Positions 30,927 to 40,833 of a stretch of 64,000 nucleotides of DNA are shown piece after piece (the stretch's first letter is position 1; every line of letters begins with the position of its first letter). The notes below the pieces were generated by a model. The model was not told the origin of the DNA. It saw nothing but the letters and a program-made list of their open reading frames with translations, and ran no database searches. Both the position numbers and the translations under genes were made by a program. This DNA comes from Kiritimatiellia bacterium (GTDB lineage: Bacteria > Verrucomicrobiota > Kiritimatiellia > CAIVKH01), in assembly GCA_027493775.1 (NCBI GenBank), contig JAOSKE010000001.1:1134917-1198916 (forward strand), read 5' to 3'.

Positions 30927-31426
30927 GGCTTGGCCTCCACTCCGTTTCCTTCCGCCCCGGACTCTTCCGGCGCACCCTCTACTTTTTCCTTATAGACTTT
31001 GGGCTTGATTACAGTTCCATCCAGCAGAACTACCGCCGTGAACTGATGTCGCACCACCACCCCCGCAAGCTCCCCACTCGCGCTAAACATTATCGTATAG
31101 CTCCATCGCCCCGGTGCGCCCTCCGAAAAGACCTTGGCCAGCTCAATACGCTCCGGAACAAACTGCGTGAATCCCGCATATTCTTTCTTCATCCACTCCG
31201 TCGCCACTTCCGTCGCGGCCCCAACCCCCATCGGCGGATTTCCAAGCCCATCCCACGTCGGAGAGTCCGCCACCTGTTCCACGCTCGCGGATAACTCGCT
31301 CGTATTGCCGTCCTCATCCGTCGTCACGCTAAACATAACCTTCTCTTGATCGCCACCATGATCCCCCTCATGCGCATACGAGGAGGACCCCAGTGCAAGC
31401 AGCGCCACCATCATCCAAATTTTCAT
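30923..31426 (-). CDS. small secreted protein, unknown function
   Basis: About 167 residues from the ATG at 31426, which starts a signal peptide (KIWMMVALLALGSSSYA). The mature N-terminus begins HEGDHGGDQ, a possible metal-binding stretch. The rest is predicted as a single alpha/beta domain (FTQFVPERIELAKVFSE, WSYTIMFSASGEL, VVLLDGTVIKPKV) with an acidic tail. I do not recognise the family. Its place immediately before three His-rich fibre-like genes, with a four-base overlap, suggests a role in their export, assembly or metal loading; this is a guess from context. Confidence 0.6.
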   Translation of the reverse strand: MKIWMMVALLALGSSSYAHEGDHGGDQEKVMFSVTTDEDGNTSELSASVEQVADSPTWDGLGNPPMGVGAATEVATEWMKKEYAGFTQFVPERIELAKVFSEGAPGRWSYTIMFSASGELAGVVVRHQFTAVVLLDGTVIKPKVYKEKVEGAPEESGAEGNGVEAKP

Positions 31427-31462
31427 CGCTTCTCCTTCGCTCTTTGTTGCACCCAAAAATCC

Positions 31463-32197
31463 CTATGGAACCAAACGGATCCCGTAAAAATATTCGCCCC
31501 CGAACGGAACATCGCTGAATTCCGTCTCGCTCTCATTGAATAACCCATTCCCCGGCGCCCCCTCTGTCCCGTCAATGGACGCCGCTGCATCCAACCCATC
31601 CATGTTCGTCGCGCGGAACAACTCGTATTGACGCCCACCGATGCTATTGAAGCGAATCCGTACTTCGGTCGGGGAGATCGGTGTGATTTGCGTAATTCTA
31701 AACACGCTGGCCTCATCGTCGGGGTTTGTCCCGCTCTCCAACTCCCCGTAATCGCTCATCCCGTCGCCATCGGTATCGTGATTCTTGGAGTCGGTGGCGA
31801 CTCCGCCAAAATACGTGCCCAGCAGTTCGTCAACATCGGACAGCCCGTCGTTGTCCGAGTCAGGGTCCACCACATCCGGGATCCCGTCGCCATCGGTATC
31901 CAACTGAAGATCCACACCGGTGGGTTGTAAAAATCCCGCAAAATTGAACTCGCTCCGACTCCAGACATCAGCCGTATCCGATAGAAGGCCAATGGTCTGT
32001 CCTTGTGCGCCGACGGTCTCCGTATCGTAGGAGGTCATCGAAAGACGACCGCCAAAGGAACTGAATACATGATGCGTCTCTGTGAGGGCGCTGGAGATCA
32101 GGGGAAGACCTCCAACGAAAAGGCCCACCACGCTTCCGAGCAGGCCCGCGTAGGAGGCTCCGCGCTTCGCCAGATTCTTTAGAATGTTTCTATTCAT
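31463..32197 (-). CDS. secreted protein with thrombospondin type-3-like calcium repeats
   Basis: About 244 residues from the ATG at 32197; a further ATG nine bases upstream is also possible. A long signal-like segment (GLLGSVVGLFVGGLPLISSA) is followed by a region with GGRLSMTSYDTETVGAQGQ and FNFAGFLQPTG. The same pattern (SYHSVSAIGQG, VNFAGFLHPDD) occurs in the protein at 33774-35267. Then come calcium-binding repeats DTDGDGIPDVVDPDSDNDGLSD and DTDGDGMSDYGELESGTNP, and a C-terminal beta module ending FYGIRLVP that is shared with other secreted proteins in the window. No enzyme motif. Probably a surface structural protein. Confidence 0.7.
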   Translation of the reverse strand: MNRNILKNLAKRGASYAGLLGSVVGLFVGGLPLISSALTETHHVFSSFGGRLSMTSYDTETVGAQGQTIGLLSDTADVWSRSEFNFAGFLQPTGVDLQLDTDGDGIPDVVDPDSDNDGLSDVDELLGTYFGGVATDSKNHDTDGDGMSDYGELESGTNPDDEASVFRITQITPISPTEVRIRFNSIGGRQYELFRATNMDGLDAAASIDGTEGAPGNGLFNESETEFSDVPFGGEYFYGIRLVP

Positions 32198-32216
32198 TAG
32201 GTTCATCCAATCTGAG
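32191..32216. repeat. 26-base direct repeat, copy 2 (also at 12376-12401)
   Basis: Identical over 26 bases to the 3' end of the CHAP protein gene. Here it straddles the start of the TSP3-like gene, just downstream of the stop of the 32233-33066 gene. In a third frame the minus strand still reads LRLDEPNE followed by a stop, so this looks like the fossil 3' end of a formerly longer upstream gene. Confidence 0.8.
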
Positions 32217-32232
32217 CTTTTGGCGAGGCGGA

Positions 32233-33066
32233 TCATTCCTCTTGATCCTGAATAAACATAAATACGGCGGGAGCGTCTGGGAGGTCGAAGGCGGGGGCCT
32301 GTTCATCGGCGCGGAAGGTGTGATCCACCGTCCACGCCCCCGAAACCAGATCGGTCGAAATCATCACCGCATACAGCCGGTTTGAACGGAGCGGACTCCA
32401 CTCGACTTGAGGCACACCTTCATTTTCGCCTCCCCCGCGAAGCGCGGCTGACGGCGCCGAATACAGATACACATTGTCAACACGATACGTCGCCGATATC
32501 GCGCTCGCTCGTTCCGCTCGAATCGAAATCTCCTCCACGTCCGCCAACGTTTCGGCAAAGTCCGCCTCGTCCCCCGGCCCAACCCACGACCCGCTCGCCT
32601 TGCCATCCACACGCACAGCAAGGGTTATCCACCCGCCCGGCGCCTCCACCAGCGGACGCAGCGCCCGCTGATAAGTCCGGTTCGCTCCGCGAAGGAATAT
32701 ATTTAGCGCCGATGGCGCCTGCGCATCCGACTTGAAATCAAACCCCAACACCTCGGCGCCCATCGCGGGATAGTCCCCCTGAAACATTCCGCCCGATCCC
32801 CCGGAACACCAGATCGTGGCCGACTCCGGCCCGCCAGGCCCGCCCTGTTGCGCAAAAGAAACCAAGGCCTCGGCGCCCACAAACGATACAGCCCCCTCCT
32901 TGTTCCAACCCGAGGCTCCGGCGGTGAACGTCTCCGTAAATGCGACCGTTGGCGCCGCCATCACCGGCGAAACGCAAACAGCTCCGCCAACTGCCACGAC
33001 CGCGATAATACGTCCCATCATACCCCAGTCCTTCACCCGCTCGGTTCCAAAAATGTGCGTCTTCAT
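32233..33066 (-). CDS. secreted 'ETF-GW' beta-sandwich surface protein without PEP-CTERM tail (cassette A, gene 3)
   Basis: 277 residues. The signal peptide core is IIAVVAVGGAVCVSPVMA. The mature part opens with TETFTAGASGW and carries GDYPAMGAEVLGFDF and GGWITLAVRV, a pattern shared with the PEP-CTERM protein next to it and with 51050-51829. It ends in a module (VEWSPLRSNRLYAVMIST, WTVDHTFRADEQ) like the C-terminal beta module of several other secreted proteins here. The fold is probably a carbohydrate-binding-type jelly roll, by inference. The start overlaps the previous gene's stop (ATGA). An alternative start with a better ribosome site lies near 33021. Confidence 0.7.
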   Translation of the reverse strand: MKTHIFGTERVKDWGMMGRIIAVVAVGGAVCVSPVMAAPTVAFTETFTAGASGWNKEGAVSFVGAEALVSFAQQGGPGGPESATIWCSGGSGGMFQGDYPAMGAEVLGFDFKSDAQAPSALNIFLRGANRTYQRALRPLVEAPGGWITLAVRVDGKASGSWVGPGDEADFAETLADVEEISIRAERASAISATYRVDNVYLYSAPSAALRGGGENEGVPQVEWSPLRSNRLYAVMISTDLVSGAWTVDHTFRADEQAPAFDLPDAPAVFMFIQDQEE

Positions 33067-33769
33067 CCTGCCTTCTCCCCAAATTCAAGCTTCCGACGGC
33101 GCGCCATATAAACGGCCGCAAACGCAATCCCGAACAAGGCAACCGAGGTCGGCTCGGGAACGGCATCCAGCTCCGAGAACTCAAAGTTATCCACATAATA
33201 CGTTTGGGCCGAATCTCCGCTGCGAGACACCTGGATGTCTATGTACCCCACATTCGCAAAGCCATTCGAAAACGCCAACCCCGAGCCACCAAACCACTGC
33301 CCATCATAGGAAAGCGGAACATCAATCGTGTACCACTGCCCCACGCTTCCAACCTGAGGCGTGACGATGCGATTAAATACCGTGCCATCCGCGTCAAACG
33401 AAATCATCAGCAGCGAGGGCAATACATCCTCCGCATAAAATGAAAAACTCCAGCCCTTGTAACTCGGAACATCCGCGAGGTAATCCCCCACAAACGCCCC
33501 GCCGGAGGACGGCCCCGCTATGCGAAAGGCGTCAATTTCGGGAAACAGCCCCCCTGCGCGGCAAAACTGCCGCCCAGCGACCCGGGCCCAAGCCCAAAAC
33601 TCGGCTCGTAAAAAACGCTCATCTTTCCAACATCCCGATCCTGCCAACCCGCATCATCCGCATCAAACGTCTCAACATAAAATGTCGCCGCAAGGGACGC
33701 GCCCACGCCAAGGCTCAACAGCCAAGCAAACGCACAAACAACGCCCATACAGCTCTTCCACACATCCAT
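33063..33769 (-). CDS. PEP-CTERM surface protein (cassette A, gene 2; one frame break)
   Basis: About 235 residues after restoring one missing base in the C run (plus strand) at 33549-33554. Signal peptide, then YVETFDADDAGW, GSFAAQGG, DAFRI, FVGDYLAD, FYAEDVLPS and WYTIDVPL. The C-terminus is VPEP, a hydrophobic helix and a basic RRRK end, the classic PEP-CTERM sorting signal cut by exosortase (EpsH/XrtA type) in exopolysaccharide-producing bacteria. No exosortase gene is in the window. It is a close paralogue, in both sequence and position, of 51842-52602. The start could be 33787, 33769 or 33748; 33769 gives the most ordinary signal peptide. Confidence 0.82.
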
Positions 33770-33773
33770 CGCC

Positions 33774-35267
33774 TCAGAAGCCCACATTCATGCTGCCGCC
33801 CTGACGGTAGTAGTAATACGCCTGCCCAGGCTTCAGCGGAGCCGTGTAGATCTGAAACTCATTCATATTCAGCCAGTTCCCGTCATACGGCGGCCCCCAA
33901 CCCTGCACATACATCAGCGTCGTCCACGCCCCATTACTCCCCATAATATGAATCTGATCCGCCGCCTCCAGCGATGCGCCCCCAATTGGCCCGCCGGGCG
34001 CAAAGGTTTCGCGCAAGGGCAGGGCCTTCCCTTCGGACAGCGAGATCAGGTTCCATCCCGACGAAAGCGTAATGAGCTTGCTGCCGTCATTCCCGACTTT
34101 GCCGGAAAGCACCAAGTTCGCCGGCGCATGGGAGGGGCGCTCGACCATAAAACCAAGACCCGCAGGCAACACATACTCGCTATAGCTATTATCCAGCGCT
34201 TCACGCCACCGCTTCGCTTCATCCAGCCACAGAATCCTCCACGTCCCCCCGGGCTGCAGCACATGAATGCGATCGGCAAGCCCGGACGCATCCCCCGTCA
34301 GGGTCGCCGCAAGGTTGCTTCCCATCACGCCACCGAAACTGCGATCACTCTCCACTGCAGGACCGGCCAAGGTGAACCGCTGCCCGGATAACGCGTCTTT
34401 GTTGCCTCTCCATGCGCCTCGGGAGCTCGGGGTGTCGTTTCCAAACGCAATCGTATAGGTGCGGCCCGGCGACGCGCCGAAGCTCGAGTCTACAATGCTG
34501 CCCGAAGCGCCCGCCGCCACGACGGTTCCAAGCAGATGCCACGCCATGTTCGACGTCACCGGCTGATTGCTGTAATAGACCCTGTACGTGATCCCATCAA
34601 CGGCACCCCACTGCACGGTTGCGTTGCCGCTGGAGACGCTGGACAGGTTGGTTATCAGGCTGTAATTGGCAAGGGCATCCGGCATGCCGCCCGGGTTGTT
34701 TGTGCCATCCCCGCTTGCCCCAACATAGAGAACGACGATCTCTTGGCTTGTAAGCTCTCCGTCCGTCGCAGAGAACAGCACAGGATACACCCCCACCTGC
34801 GCTCCGCTCGGCGTCCACGAAAACGTCCCCGTCCGATTCGTGCCGTTCTGTTGGCCAAGTTGCACTGTTGCGCCGGGCGGCAAGGGACCTGCGCTCAGGG
34901 TCGGCAGGGTGCCGTTCGGATCATAGGTCCGCGCAGTAAAGCTCAACACCTGCCCAGCGAGAACGACCTTGGAGCCAATCGAGGCGAGAATCGGGGCGAA
35001 GTTGTTGGTGTTGATCGGAGAGTCGTCGGGATGCAAAAATCCTGCAAAGTTCACAGAGGACCCCGAGATGGTTCGCCCCACCGGGTGTCCCTGGCCGATG
35101 GCGCTTACCGAGTGGTATGACGCGCCGTCCATCCAACCGCCACCACTGTCCAGAACCCGGTTGACTTCGCTAACCGCAAATGATGGCGCACTCACCCCAA
35201 GCAGGGCCACCGATACCAACCACACAATAGCCGTTCTACGCTTGTCCAAAAATTCGAGACGATTCAT
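33774..35267 (-). CDS. secreted Ig-domain surface protein with 'PGQAYYY' C-terminal module (cassette A, gene 1)
   Basis: About 497 residues from the ATG at 35267. Signal peptide (WLVSVALLGVSAPSFA), a VNRVLDSGGGW / VNFAGFLHPDD region, one putative Ig domain (NGTLPTLSAGPLPPGA, GTFSWTPSGAQVGVYPV), a middle domain (VQWGAVDGITYRVYYSNQ), and a C-terminal module of about 150 residues with SSGWNLISLSEGK, ADQIHIMGSNGAW and LKPGQAYYYYRQGG. The last module also ends the five-repeat protein at 52605-58464. No enzyme motif is seen. It leads a minus-strand run of overlapping or tightly spaced genes down to about 27967. Confidence 0.8.
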   Translation of the reverse strand: MNRLEFLDKRRTAIVWLVSVALLGVSAPSFAVSEVNRVLDSGGGWMDGASYHSVSAIGQGHPVGRTISGSSVNFAGFLHPDDSPINTNNFAPILASIGSKVVLAGQVLSFTARTYDPNGTLPTLSAGPLPPGATVQLGQQNGTNRTGTFSWTPSGAQVGVYPVLFSATDGELTSQEIVVLYVGASGDGTNNPGGMPDALANYSLITNLSSVSSGNATVQWGAVDGITYRVYYSNQPVTSNMAWHLLGTVVAAGASGSIVDSSFGASPGRTYTIAFGNDTPSSRGAWRGNKDALSGQRFTLAGPAVESDRSFGGVMGSNLAATLTGDASGLADRIHVLQPGGTWRILWLDEAKRWREALDNSYSEYVLPAGLGFMVERPSHAPANLVLSGKVGNDGSKLITLSSGWNLISLSEGKALPLRETFAPGGPIGGASLEAADQIHIMGSNGAWTTLMYVQGWGPPYDGNWLNMNEFQIYTAPLKPGQAYYYYRQGGSMNVGF

Positions 35268-35403
35268 TTTCTTCCGGCCCCAACCTTTTGATGCCACACC
35301 GAATCACCCCTCAACATCGTCCTACACTCCCTCATATCTCGCGCCAGCATGAAACTTATTCAAAAGTGCGTCAATCGGGATATTCCCTGAATTCTACTTA
35401 AAT

Positions 35404-36035
35404 CTACCGTTGATAACACTCTATCGCGCATTTCATCAGCTCCCTCGTAGACTGAAGCTTCAGCTTCGCCTTGAGATTCTCTTTGTGCGTTTCAACGGTT
35501 TTGACACTGATCCCAAGCTCTTTGGCAACGCGGCAGTTCCAAAAACCGCGACCTAAAAGACGAAATACCTCGCGCTCTCGACGGCTTAGCGAATCCACCA
35601 ATCGCCGCTCGCCCCCAATGGACGCGGGGTGACGAGAGTCGGATAATACAGCGCGGCGACCAGCGTGGAGGGAGCCATCAACAGCGCTCACGATTTCCTC
35701 CGGACTCGAGAAAGCGTAAATCGTATCAAGCCCCCTCGCAGATCGCCGTCGCCTGCAGTCACGGCGTCGTCAAAGCGCAATATGCGGGCGCGGTCCTGAT
35801 ACTCACTAACGACAGATTGCAACTCTGCGTCTGATACCAGGCGCGAAGTCATATCAACGATAATAACAGAAGCGCCCTTCCCAAAATCTAGGTCAGACCC
35901 CGCGATAACGCTCCAACCGGAATCTTCCAAAACTACGCGAAGACCTTCCCGAACAATGGCGCTCCGGCTAAATATCCACACGGTAAGAAAGCGATCTTGC
36001 ACCAATTCCATGTCAACAACCAAGTCAGTTTCCAC
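35404..36035 (-). CDS. pseudo-receiver LuxR-type response regulator (one frame break)
   Basis: About 210 residues after restoring one missing base in the C run (plus strand) at 35731-35735. The N-terminal receiver-like domain keeps an Asp at the phosphoacceptor position (ASVIIVDMT) and the REC helix SAIVREGLRVVLED. The acidic pair that binds Mg2+ is replaced (LTVWIFSRSA), so it is probably not phosphorylated in the usual way. The C-terminal LuxR/GerE helix-turn-helix is intact (LSRREREVFRLLGRGFWN, AKELGISVKTVETHKENL). GTG start at 36035 with AAGGGGGG before it. It lies upstream of the surface-protein run on the same strand and divergent from the sigma factor gene, so it may control either. 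Confidence 0.82.
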
Positions 36036-36118
36036 ACGCCCCCCTTCATGCTAGATACGCATATTAAATACGAATATTGCTTTTCTTTTTGCAAAAAATC
36101 GCGCACAGTCGGGATTGC

Positions 36119-36885
36119 ATGGCGCTGACACCGACAAATGTACGGCGGAATCTGTTTCCCCAAACACAATGGAGTTTGGTCGCGCACGCTGTAGATCACT
36201 CCCAAACTCGTCAAGAACAGGCGCTAAACACTCTCCTAGAGCGCTACATTCCCGCGCTAAAAGCCTATCTCCGGATATCTAGGCATCTCCCCCCCGATCA
36301 GGCGGATGATATACTGCAGGGATTCGTCTTGGACAAAATCCTTGTCGGGCGCCTTCTCGCCCACGCAAAAAAATCGCATGGCAAGTTTCGAACATTGCTA
36401 TTAACTGCACTGGATAGATACACTATCAGCGTGTTCCGCAAGGAACAGTCCCAACGTCGCTCTCCGGGCGAAGGGCGTTTAATATCAATGGCATCGCTAC
36501 TCGAAGAGCCCCGGAGCACTGCGGGCATCGCGCAACAAACCGAAGTGTTCGATCTGGCATGGATACGCGAGATCGTGCGCGAAGCCCTTGACCGCGTCAA
36601 AAAAATTGCGAAACAACAAACAAATCGGCGCACTGGTTGCTATTCAAGAACCGAGTTGTTGATCCAATTCTTCACGGATCCGAAATGGACACCTACGCAG
36701 AAATTGTTCAGCGCCTGCAGTTTGCGACCCCAATGCAGGCGTCCAATGCGCTAACTACAGTCAAGCGAATGTTTGAACGGACATTTCGAGCCGTGGTTCA
36801 GGAGTATACGGGCGACGACCGCGACGTTGACCGCGAAATTGCGGAATTGCGAAAAATACTGACAGACTCAAGCGAACGATCTTAG
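36119..36885 (+). CDS. ECF-like sigma factor of the Planctomycetes/Verrucomicrobia type (one frame break)
   Basis: About 255 residues if one base lost near 36625-36634 is restored. The N-terminal FPQTQWSLVAHAV motif and the sigma-2-like region (LLERYIPALKAYLRI, DQADDILQGFVLDKIL, GKFRTLLLTALDRY) match a sigma-70-related family abundant in these phyla. After the break, DTYAEIVQRLQF and ALTTVKRMFERTFRAVV form the sigma-4-like helix-turn-helix. It lies six bases before an unknown gene and in the same run as a Ser/Thr kinase, a known pairing for ECF groups linked to STKs. The start at 36119 begins MALTPTN; an earlier in-frame ATG at 36077 is possible. Confidence 0.8.
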
Positions 36886-36890
36886 CAAGT

Positions 36891-37394
36891 ATGGATAATT
36901 CCCCGGAAGAGGACTCGGAACCACTGGAGATTAGAGCCCAAACTCTTCAGGGCTTGATGGTCAGAGCGTCAAGGGACTGCTCCGCGTGGAACGAGCAGGA
37001 CTTTGGCCCGATGCTCACCCACCAGCTTAACGCGCCTCTCAAGGAGGACCTTTCTCTGGTTTTTCTCAACATACAGGACACCCTTCAAAAAGTATCCGAC
37101 CTTACGTTTGGCAAGCTCCTTCAGCACCCCCATCCACCCGAGTCCGCGCTGACGCTTGTAAAAGATTTTGCCAAACACCTGCATCGCGAAGGAGAGGCGT
37201 CCTATCCCGCAAAAATCGCAACCGTGCTATATTACGCGAGTATTGCAGCTGCGGCGCGGGCGGGTATAAAGATTACGTCCTTGCCGACAGACAAAATTCG
37301 TGAAGGCTGCCAGTGGGCGCTGAACCAAACTTGGCTAACGCCCGAGCTGAAGCAACTCTTTGCAACTGCGTTGAGCAGCACGCCGCTGGCCTAA
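36891..37394 (+). CDS. conserved-context hypothetical protein between sigma factor and kinase
   Basis: 167 residues, no signal peptide or membrane segment, mostly predicted helical. Features are an acidic N-terminus (EEDSEPLEIRAQTLQGL), a middle helix run (VKDFAKHLHREG) and a hydrophobic segment, ATVLYYASIAAAARAGI. I do not recognise a family. It starts six bases after the sigma factor stop and ends 26 bases before the kinase start, so the three are likely co-transcribed. Such small helical proteins beside ECF-STK pairs could be adaptors or anti-sigma-like partners; this is inference from position. Confidence 0.65.
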   Translation: MDNSPEEDSEPLEIRAQTLQGLMVRASRDCSAWNEQDFGPMLTHQLNAPLKEDLSLVFLNIQDTLQKVSDLTFGKLLQHPHPPESALTLVKDFAKHLHREGEASYPAKIATVLYYASIAAAARAGIKITSLPTDKIREGCQWALNQTWLTPELKQLFATALSSTPLA

Positions 37395-37420
37395 CGCCCG
37401 CCGAATCAAACCGGTGCGCT

Positions 37421-40400
37421 ATGAATAGAAACAGCGATAGTTCCTCAGACAACCCGCCGCTCAGCGGCGCGGAGTTCAGCGGTGCGCCCGATATGGAAAC
37501 CGCGCCGGCCGTTATACGTGGCTACGAGATTATCCGTGTCATTGGCGAAGGCGGCATGGGAGTCGTATACGAGGCGTATCAGGAAATCCCACGGCGGCGG
37601 GTGGCGATTAAAATTCTTCGCGCGGGCCTGTTAACCCCCGCCCTGCTGCGACGCTTCGCTCACGAAATTGAGGTCTTGGGACACCTCGAACACCCAACAA
37701 TCGCGCGGATCTATGACGCAGGCTCGTCGGAAGCCAGCGGGGTTTCTCAGCCGTATTTTGCAATGGAGTTTATAGAAGGCCTTCCCATTATTCGCTATGC
37801 GGAGGAACACCAGTTATCCGTCCGGGAAAAAGTGGAGCTAATCCAGAAAGTTGCGCTCGGTGTCCAATACGCGCACCAAAAGGGTATAATTCACCGCGAC
37901 ATAACACCGGCAAACATTCTCGTTAGCACACAGGGCCAGCCGAAGATTCTTGATTTTGGCGTAGCGCGCGCGACGGAGACGGATATGCGCCTAACTCTCG
38001 CCCCGACAGATGTCGGCGTCCTGCTCGGAACGCTCCTGTATATGTCTCCGGAACAAGCTGGCGGCAATGTCGCAGAGGTTGATGTCCGTACCGACATCTA
38101 TGCGCTGGGCATGCTCACCTTTGAACTGCTGGCGGGACAAACACCCTATCGCCTTGATCCGAAAAGGCTCGACGCAGCCATTCGCACAATCCACGAAATT
38201 GACCCCCTCCCCTTTCGTCGCTGAACCGTGAATTGGCGGGTGACATTGAAGTCATTGTTCAAAAGGCCATCGAAAAGGATAAGGAGCGCCGGTACTCTTC
38301 CGCCGAAGCCTTCGCCGAAGACATTCATCGATTTCTGCAAAACAAACCGATCTCCGCGCGCCCTCCCTCGGTTTCCTATCGAGTCTCGAAGTTCGCGAAG
38401 CGACACAAGGCCCTTGCCTTTGCCATACTCGCCGCCTTCATCGCGCTTGCCTCTGGCACAACGCTCGCCGTCGTCGGTCTCTTGCGCGCACGCGCCGCGC
38501 AAGTCGAAGCTCGCAGCGCAGAAGCCCGAGCCATTCGTGAGCGCGAGCGAGCGGAACAAAACCTCGCAAAGGCGCTTTCAACGGTGGACCAGTTCACCAC
38601 CTATGCCGCCGAAAGTCAATTGGCCGACATCCCAAAAGCCGCGCCCGTCCGCGCACAACTGCTGCGCGACGCTGTCGCATTTTACGAAGACCTTTCCGAG
38701 AACAACCAAGATGACCCGCAATTGCAGGAAGAGCTGAGCTGGTCGCTCGCCCGACTGGCCCAAAACAAACTCGGCACCGGAGAAAGGCAGGAGTCGCGCG
38801 AATTAGTGGAGCGGCGCATCGAGCGTCTTTCGGCGCTGCTCCAGTCGGACCCGATGAACGTGGATTATGTGCGCGACTTGGCGCGGAGCTGGTCAAGCAT
38901 GGGGAGTATCCTGGGACAACTCGGCGAACAAACACAGGCGATGGAGGCCATTGACAGGGCCGTCTCAATACTCCGCCCGGAAGTGAGGCGCGCGCCTCAA
39001 AATATGCTCTATAGCCAGGACCTTGCGCACAATCTCGGAATAAAGGCGACCCTCGCGGCTCAACGCGGAAACATGGCTCTGGCAGTTGAAAGCGCAGAAG
39101 ATGCGGTATCGGTCGGCAACAACATTGTCCGGCTAAATCCGGAACTGCCGGACGCCCAGCGCAATCTGGCAAGAAGCTATATGGTTCTCGCTCGAATTCA
39201 GGCGCTCGCGCCGGACAAAAGCCAAGAGACCAACTCGCTTCGTCGTGCTCTAAATATCTACGACTCCATCTTTAGGGGCAACCCCGGGGACCCCGAATCT
39301 CGCATTGATCTGGCCCGAAGCCAAAGCGAACTGGGAATCGCCTTGCTGCGCGCGAAGGAGTCCGCTCGCGCACTTCAACTGCTGGAACAAGCAGACGCAC
39401 AATTCAGCGCACTCACCGCAGCCTTTCCGAACAATTCGGACTACCTGCGCACATTGGCGCGAAATTTAGACGAAATAGCCCACGCCCATAGCCAGATGGG
39501 TGACCATGCGAAAGCATTAGCCGTTCACGAAAAAGCCACGGCCAACTTCCGCGCACTTGTCGGAAAACGCCCCGAAAGCGACGCATATACGCGCGACCTG
39601 GCGCGCAATTTGGCAGAAGTGGGACAAAGTGCCGCCCGCGTTGGAGACCTGCCGAAAGCAGAAAAACTCTTTGGCGAATCCTTTGAAATCTATGAACGGC
39701 TTCTTTCCGGAGACCCCAATAGTCGCGAAGTACGAATGGATGTGGCGTACTTGCTTGGCAACTGGGCCGCAGTCTTGAGCGACACCGACGCACTGACCCG
39801 CCTCCACCAGGCACAGAGCATCTGGGATGAATTAAACCGACAATATCCGCAGAATCCGTCCGTCCTCCGCGCGGCAAGGTGGACCACGCGACAAATCGAA
39901 GACAGAACGATGGAAGATTTACCGTCCATCGGGATGCGCAGCGTACAAAAAAATACGAGAACGGGCAAAAGTGCGGCTTTGGAAAAACAATCCCCGTCTG
40001 CAAGTCATTCGTTCCCCGAAAATCCGCTTCGAGTCAAAGCGACCGATATCGTTCGTTTGCGCGAAAATGCGGGAGAATACGCCCATGTCCAAGGGCGCAT
40101 TGTGTCGGTCAAGCTGCGCGTCGGAAGAAGCCGCCTGTCTTTCATACAGTTTGGCACCACCCCCCGTGATTTCGTGGCGCTGTTGCACCAAAACGTCCTA
40201 CCTCTTTTCCAAGAGACATACGGAGACTATCTGGAAGAACTAATCGGGCAAGACGTGGAAATAGAGGGCATTCTAAGCATCTTTGCCGGGACGCCACAAA
40301 TGGCGCTGAACCGGCCCGAACAAATTCACCTACGGACATCCGAAAAAAGCGCCAGCCAACCCGCATTCAAATCTGCCGCCGTCGCGCAAATCCGTGAAAA

Positions 40401-40683
40401 CGTGGGAAGTCCTATCACTGTCGCAGGAAGAATATCCATTGTAAACTCCACTCCGGACGGCTCCATCCATTTTTTGGAGTTTGAAAATATACCGGGAGCA
40501 AAATTTACGGCGCTTATTCGTGAGCGCCATCGCGAGACAATTGAAGCGGCGATAGGTGGCGCCCTTCAGCAAACCTTGCCGGGCAGACGTGTCCGGATTA
40601 GCGGCATTCCGTATCTTCATCTGGGCAACCCAAACATCGAAATACGCGATCCCGAGCAGATCACAGTCCTCGCAGAAAAATAG
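37421..40683 (+). CDS. membrane Ser/Thr protein kinase with TPR region and two C-terminal OB-like domains (one frame break)
   Basis: About 1,087 residues once one base missing in the C runs near 38203-38212 is restored. Kinase domain at about 25-300: Gly loop GEGGMGVVYEA, Lys in RVAIKIL, catalytic loop HRDITPANIL (Ile-Thr instead of the usual Leu-Lys after HRD), DFGVAR, YMSPEQAGG, with the break falling near the end of the lobe. A single membrane helix (LAFAILAAFIALASGTTLAVV) is followed by about 500 residues of TPR-like helical repeats (LARNLDEIAHAHSQMGDH and similar). The C-terminus has two related beta-barrel domains (VQGRIVSVKLRVG and VAGRISIVNSTPDG), probably OB folds. Kinase and TPR parts would lie on opposite sides of the membrane. 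Confidence 0.85.
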
Positions 40684-40833
40684 CGAAACGATCTCGCTCG
40701 CCCGCCCTCAACACGACACGGCTCTGCCTTTCAGCGGGACCCTATCTTCCTACTTCGTCGCGACGCGAAAATCTGTGCTGGAGACTGCCGCAATATTTTG
40801 GTCTATTCAAAATGTTTAACCGGGAGAACCAAT

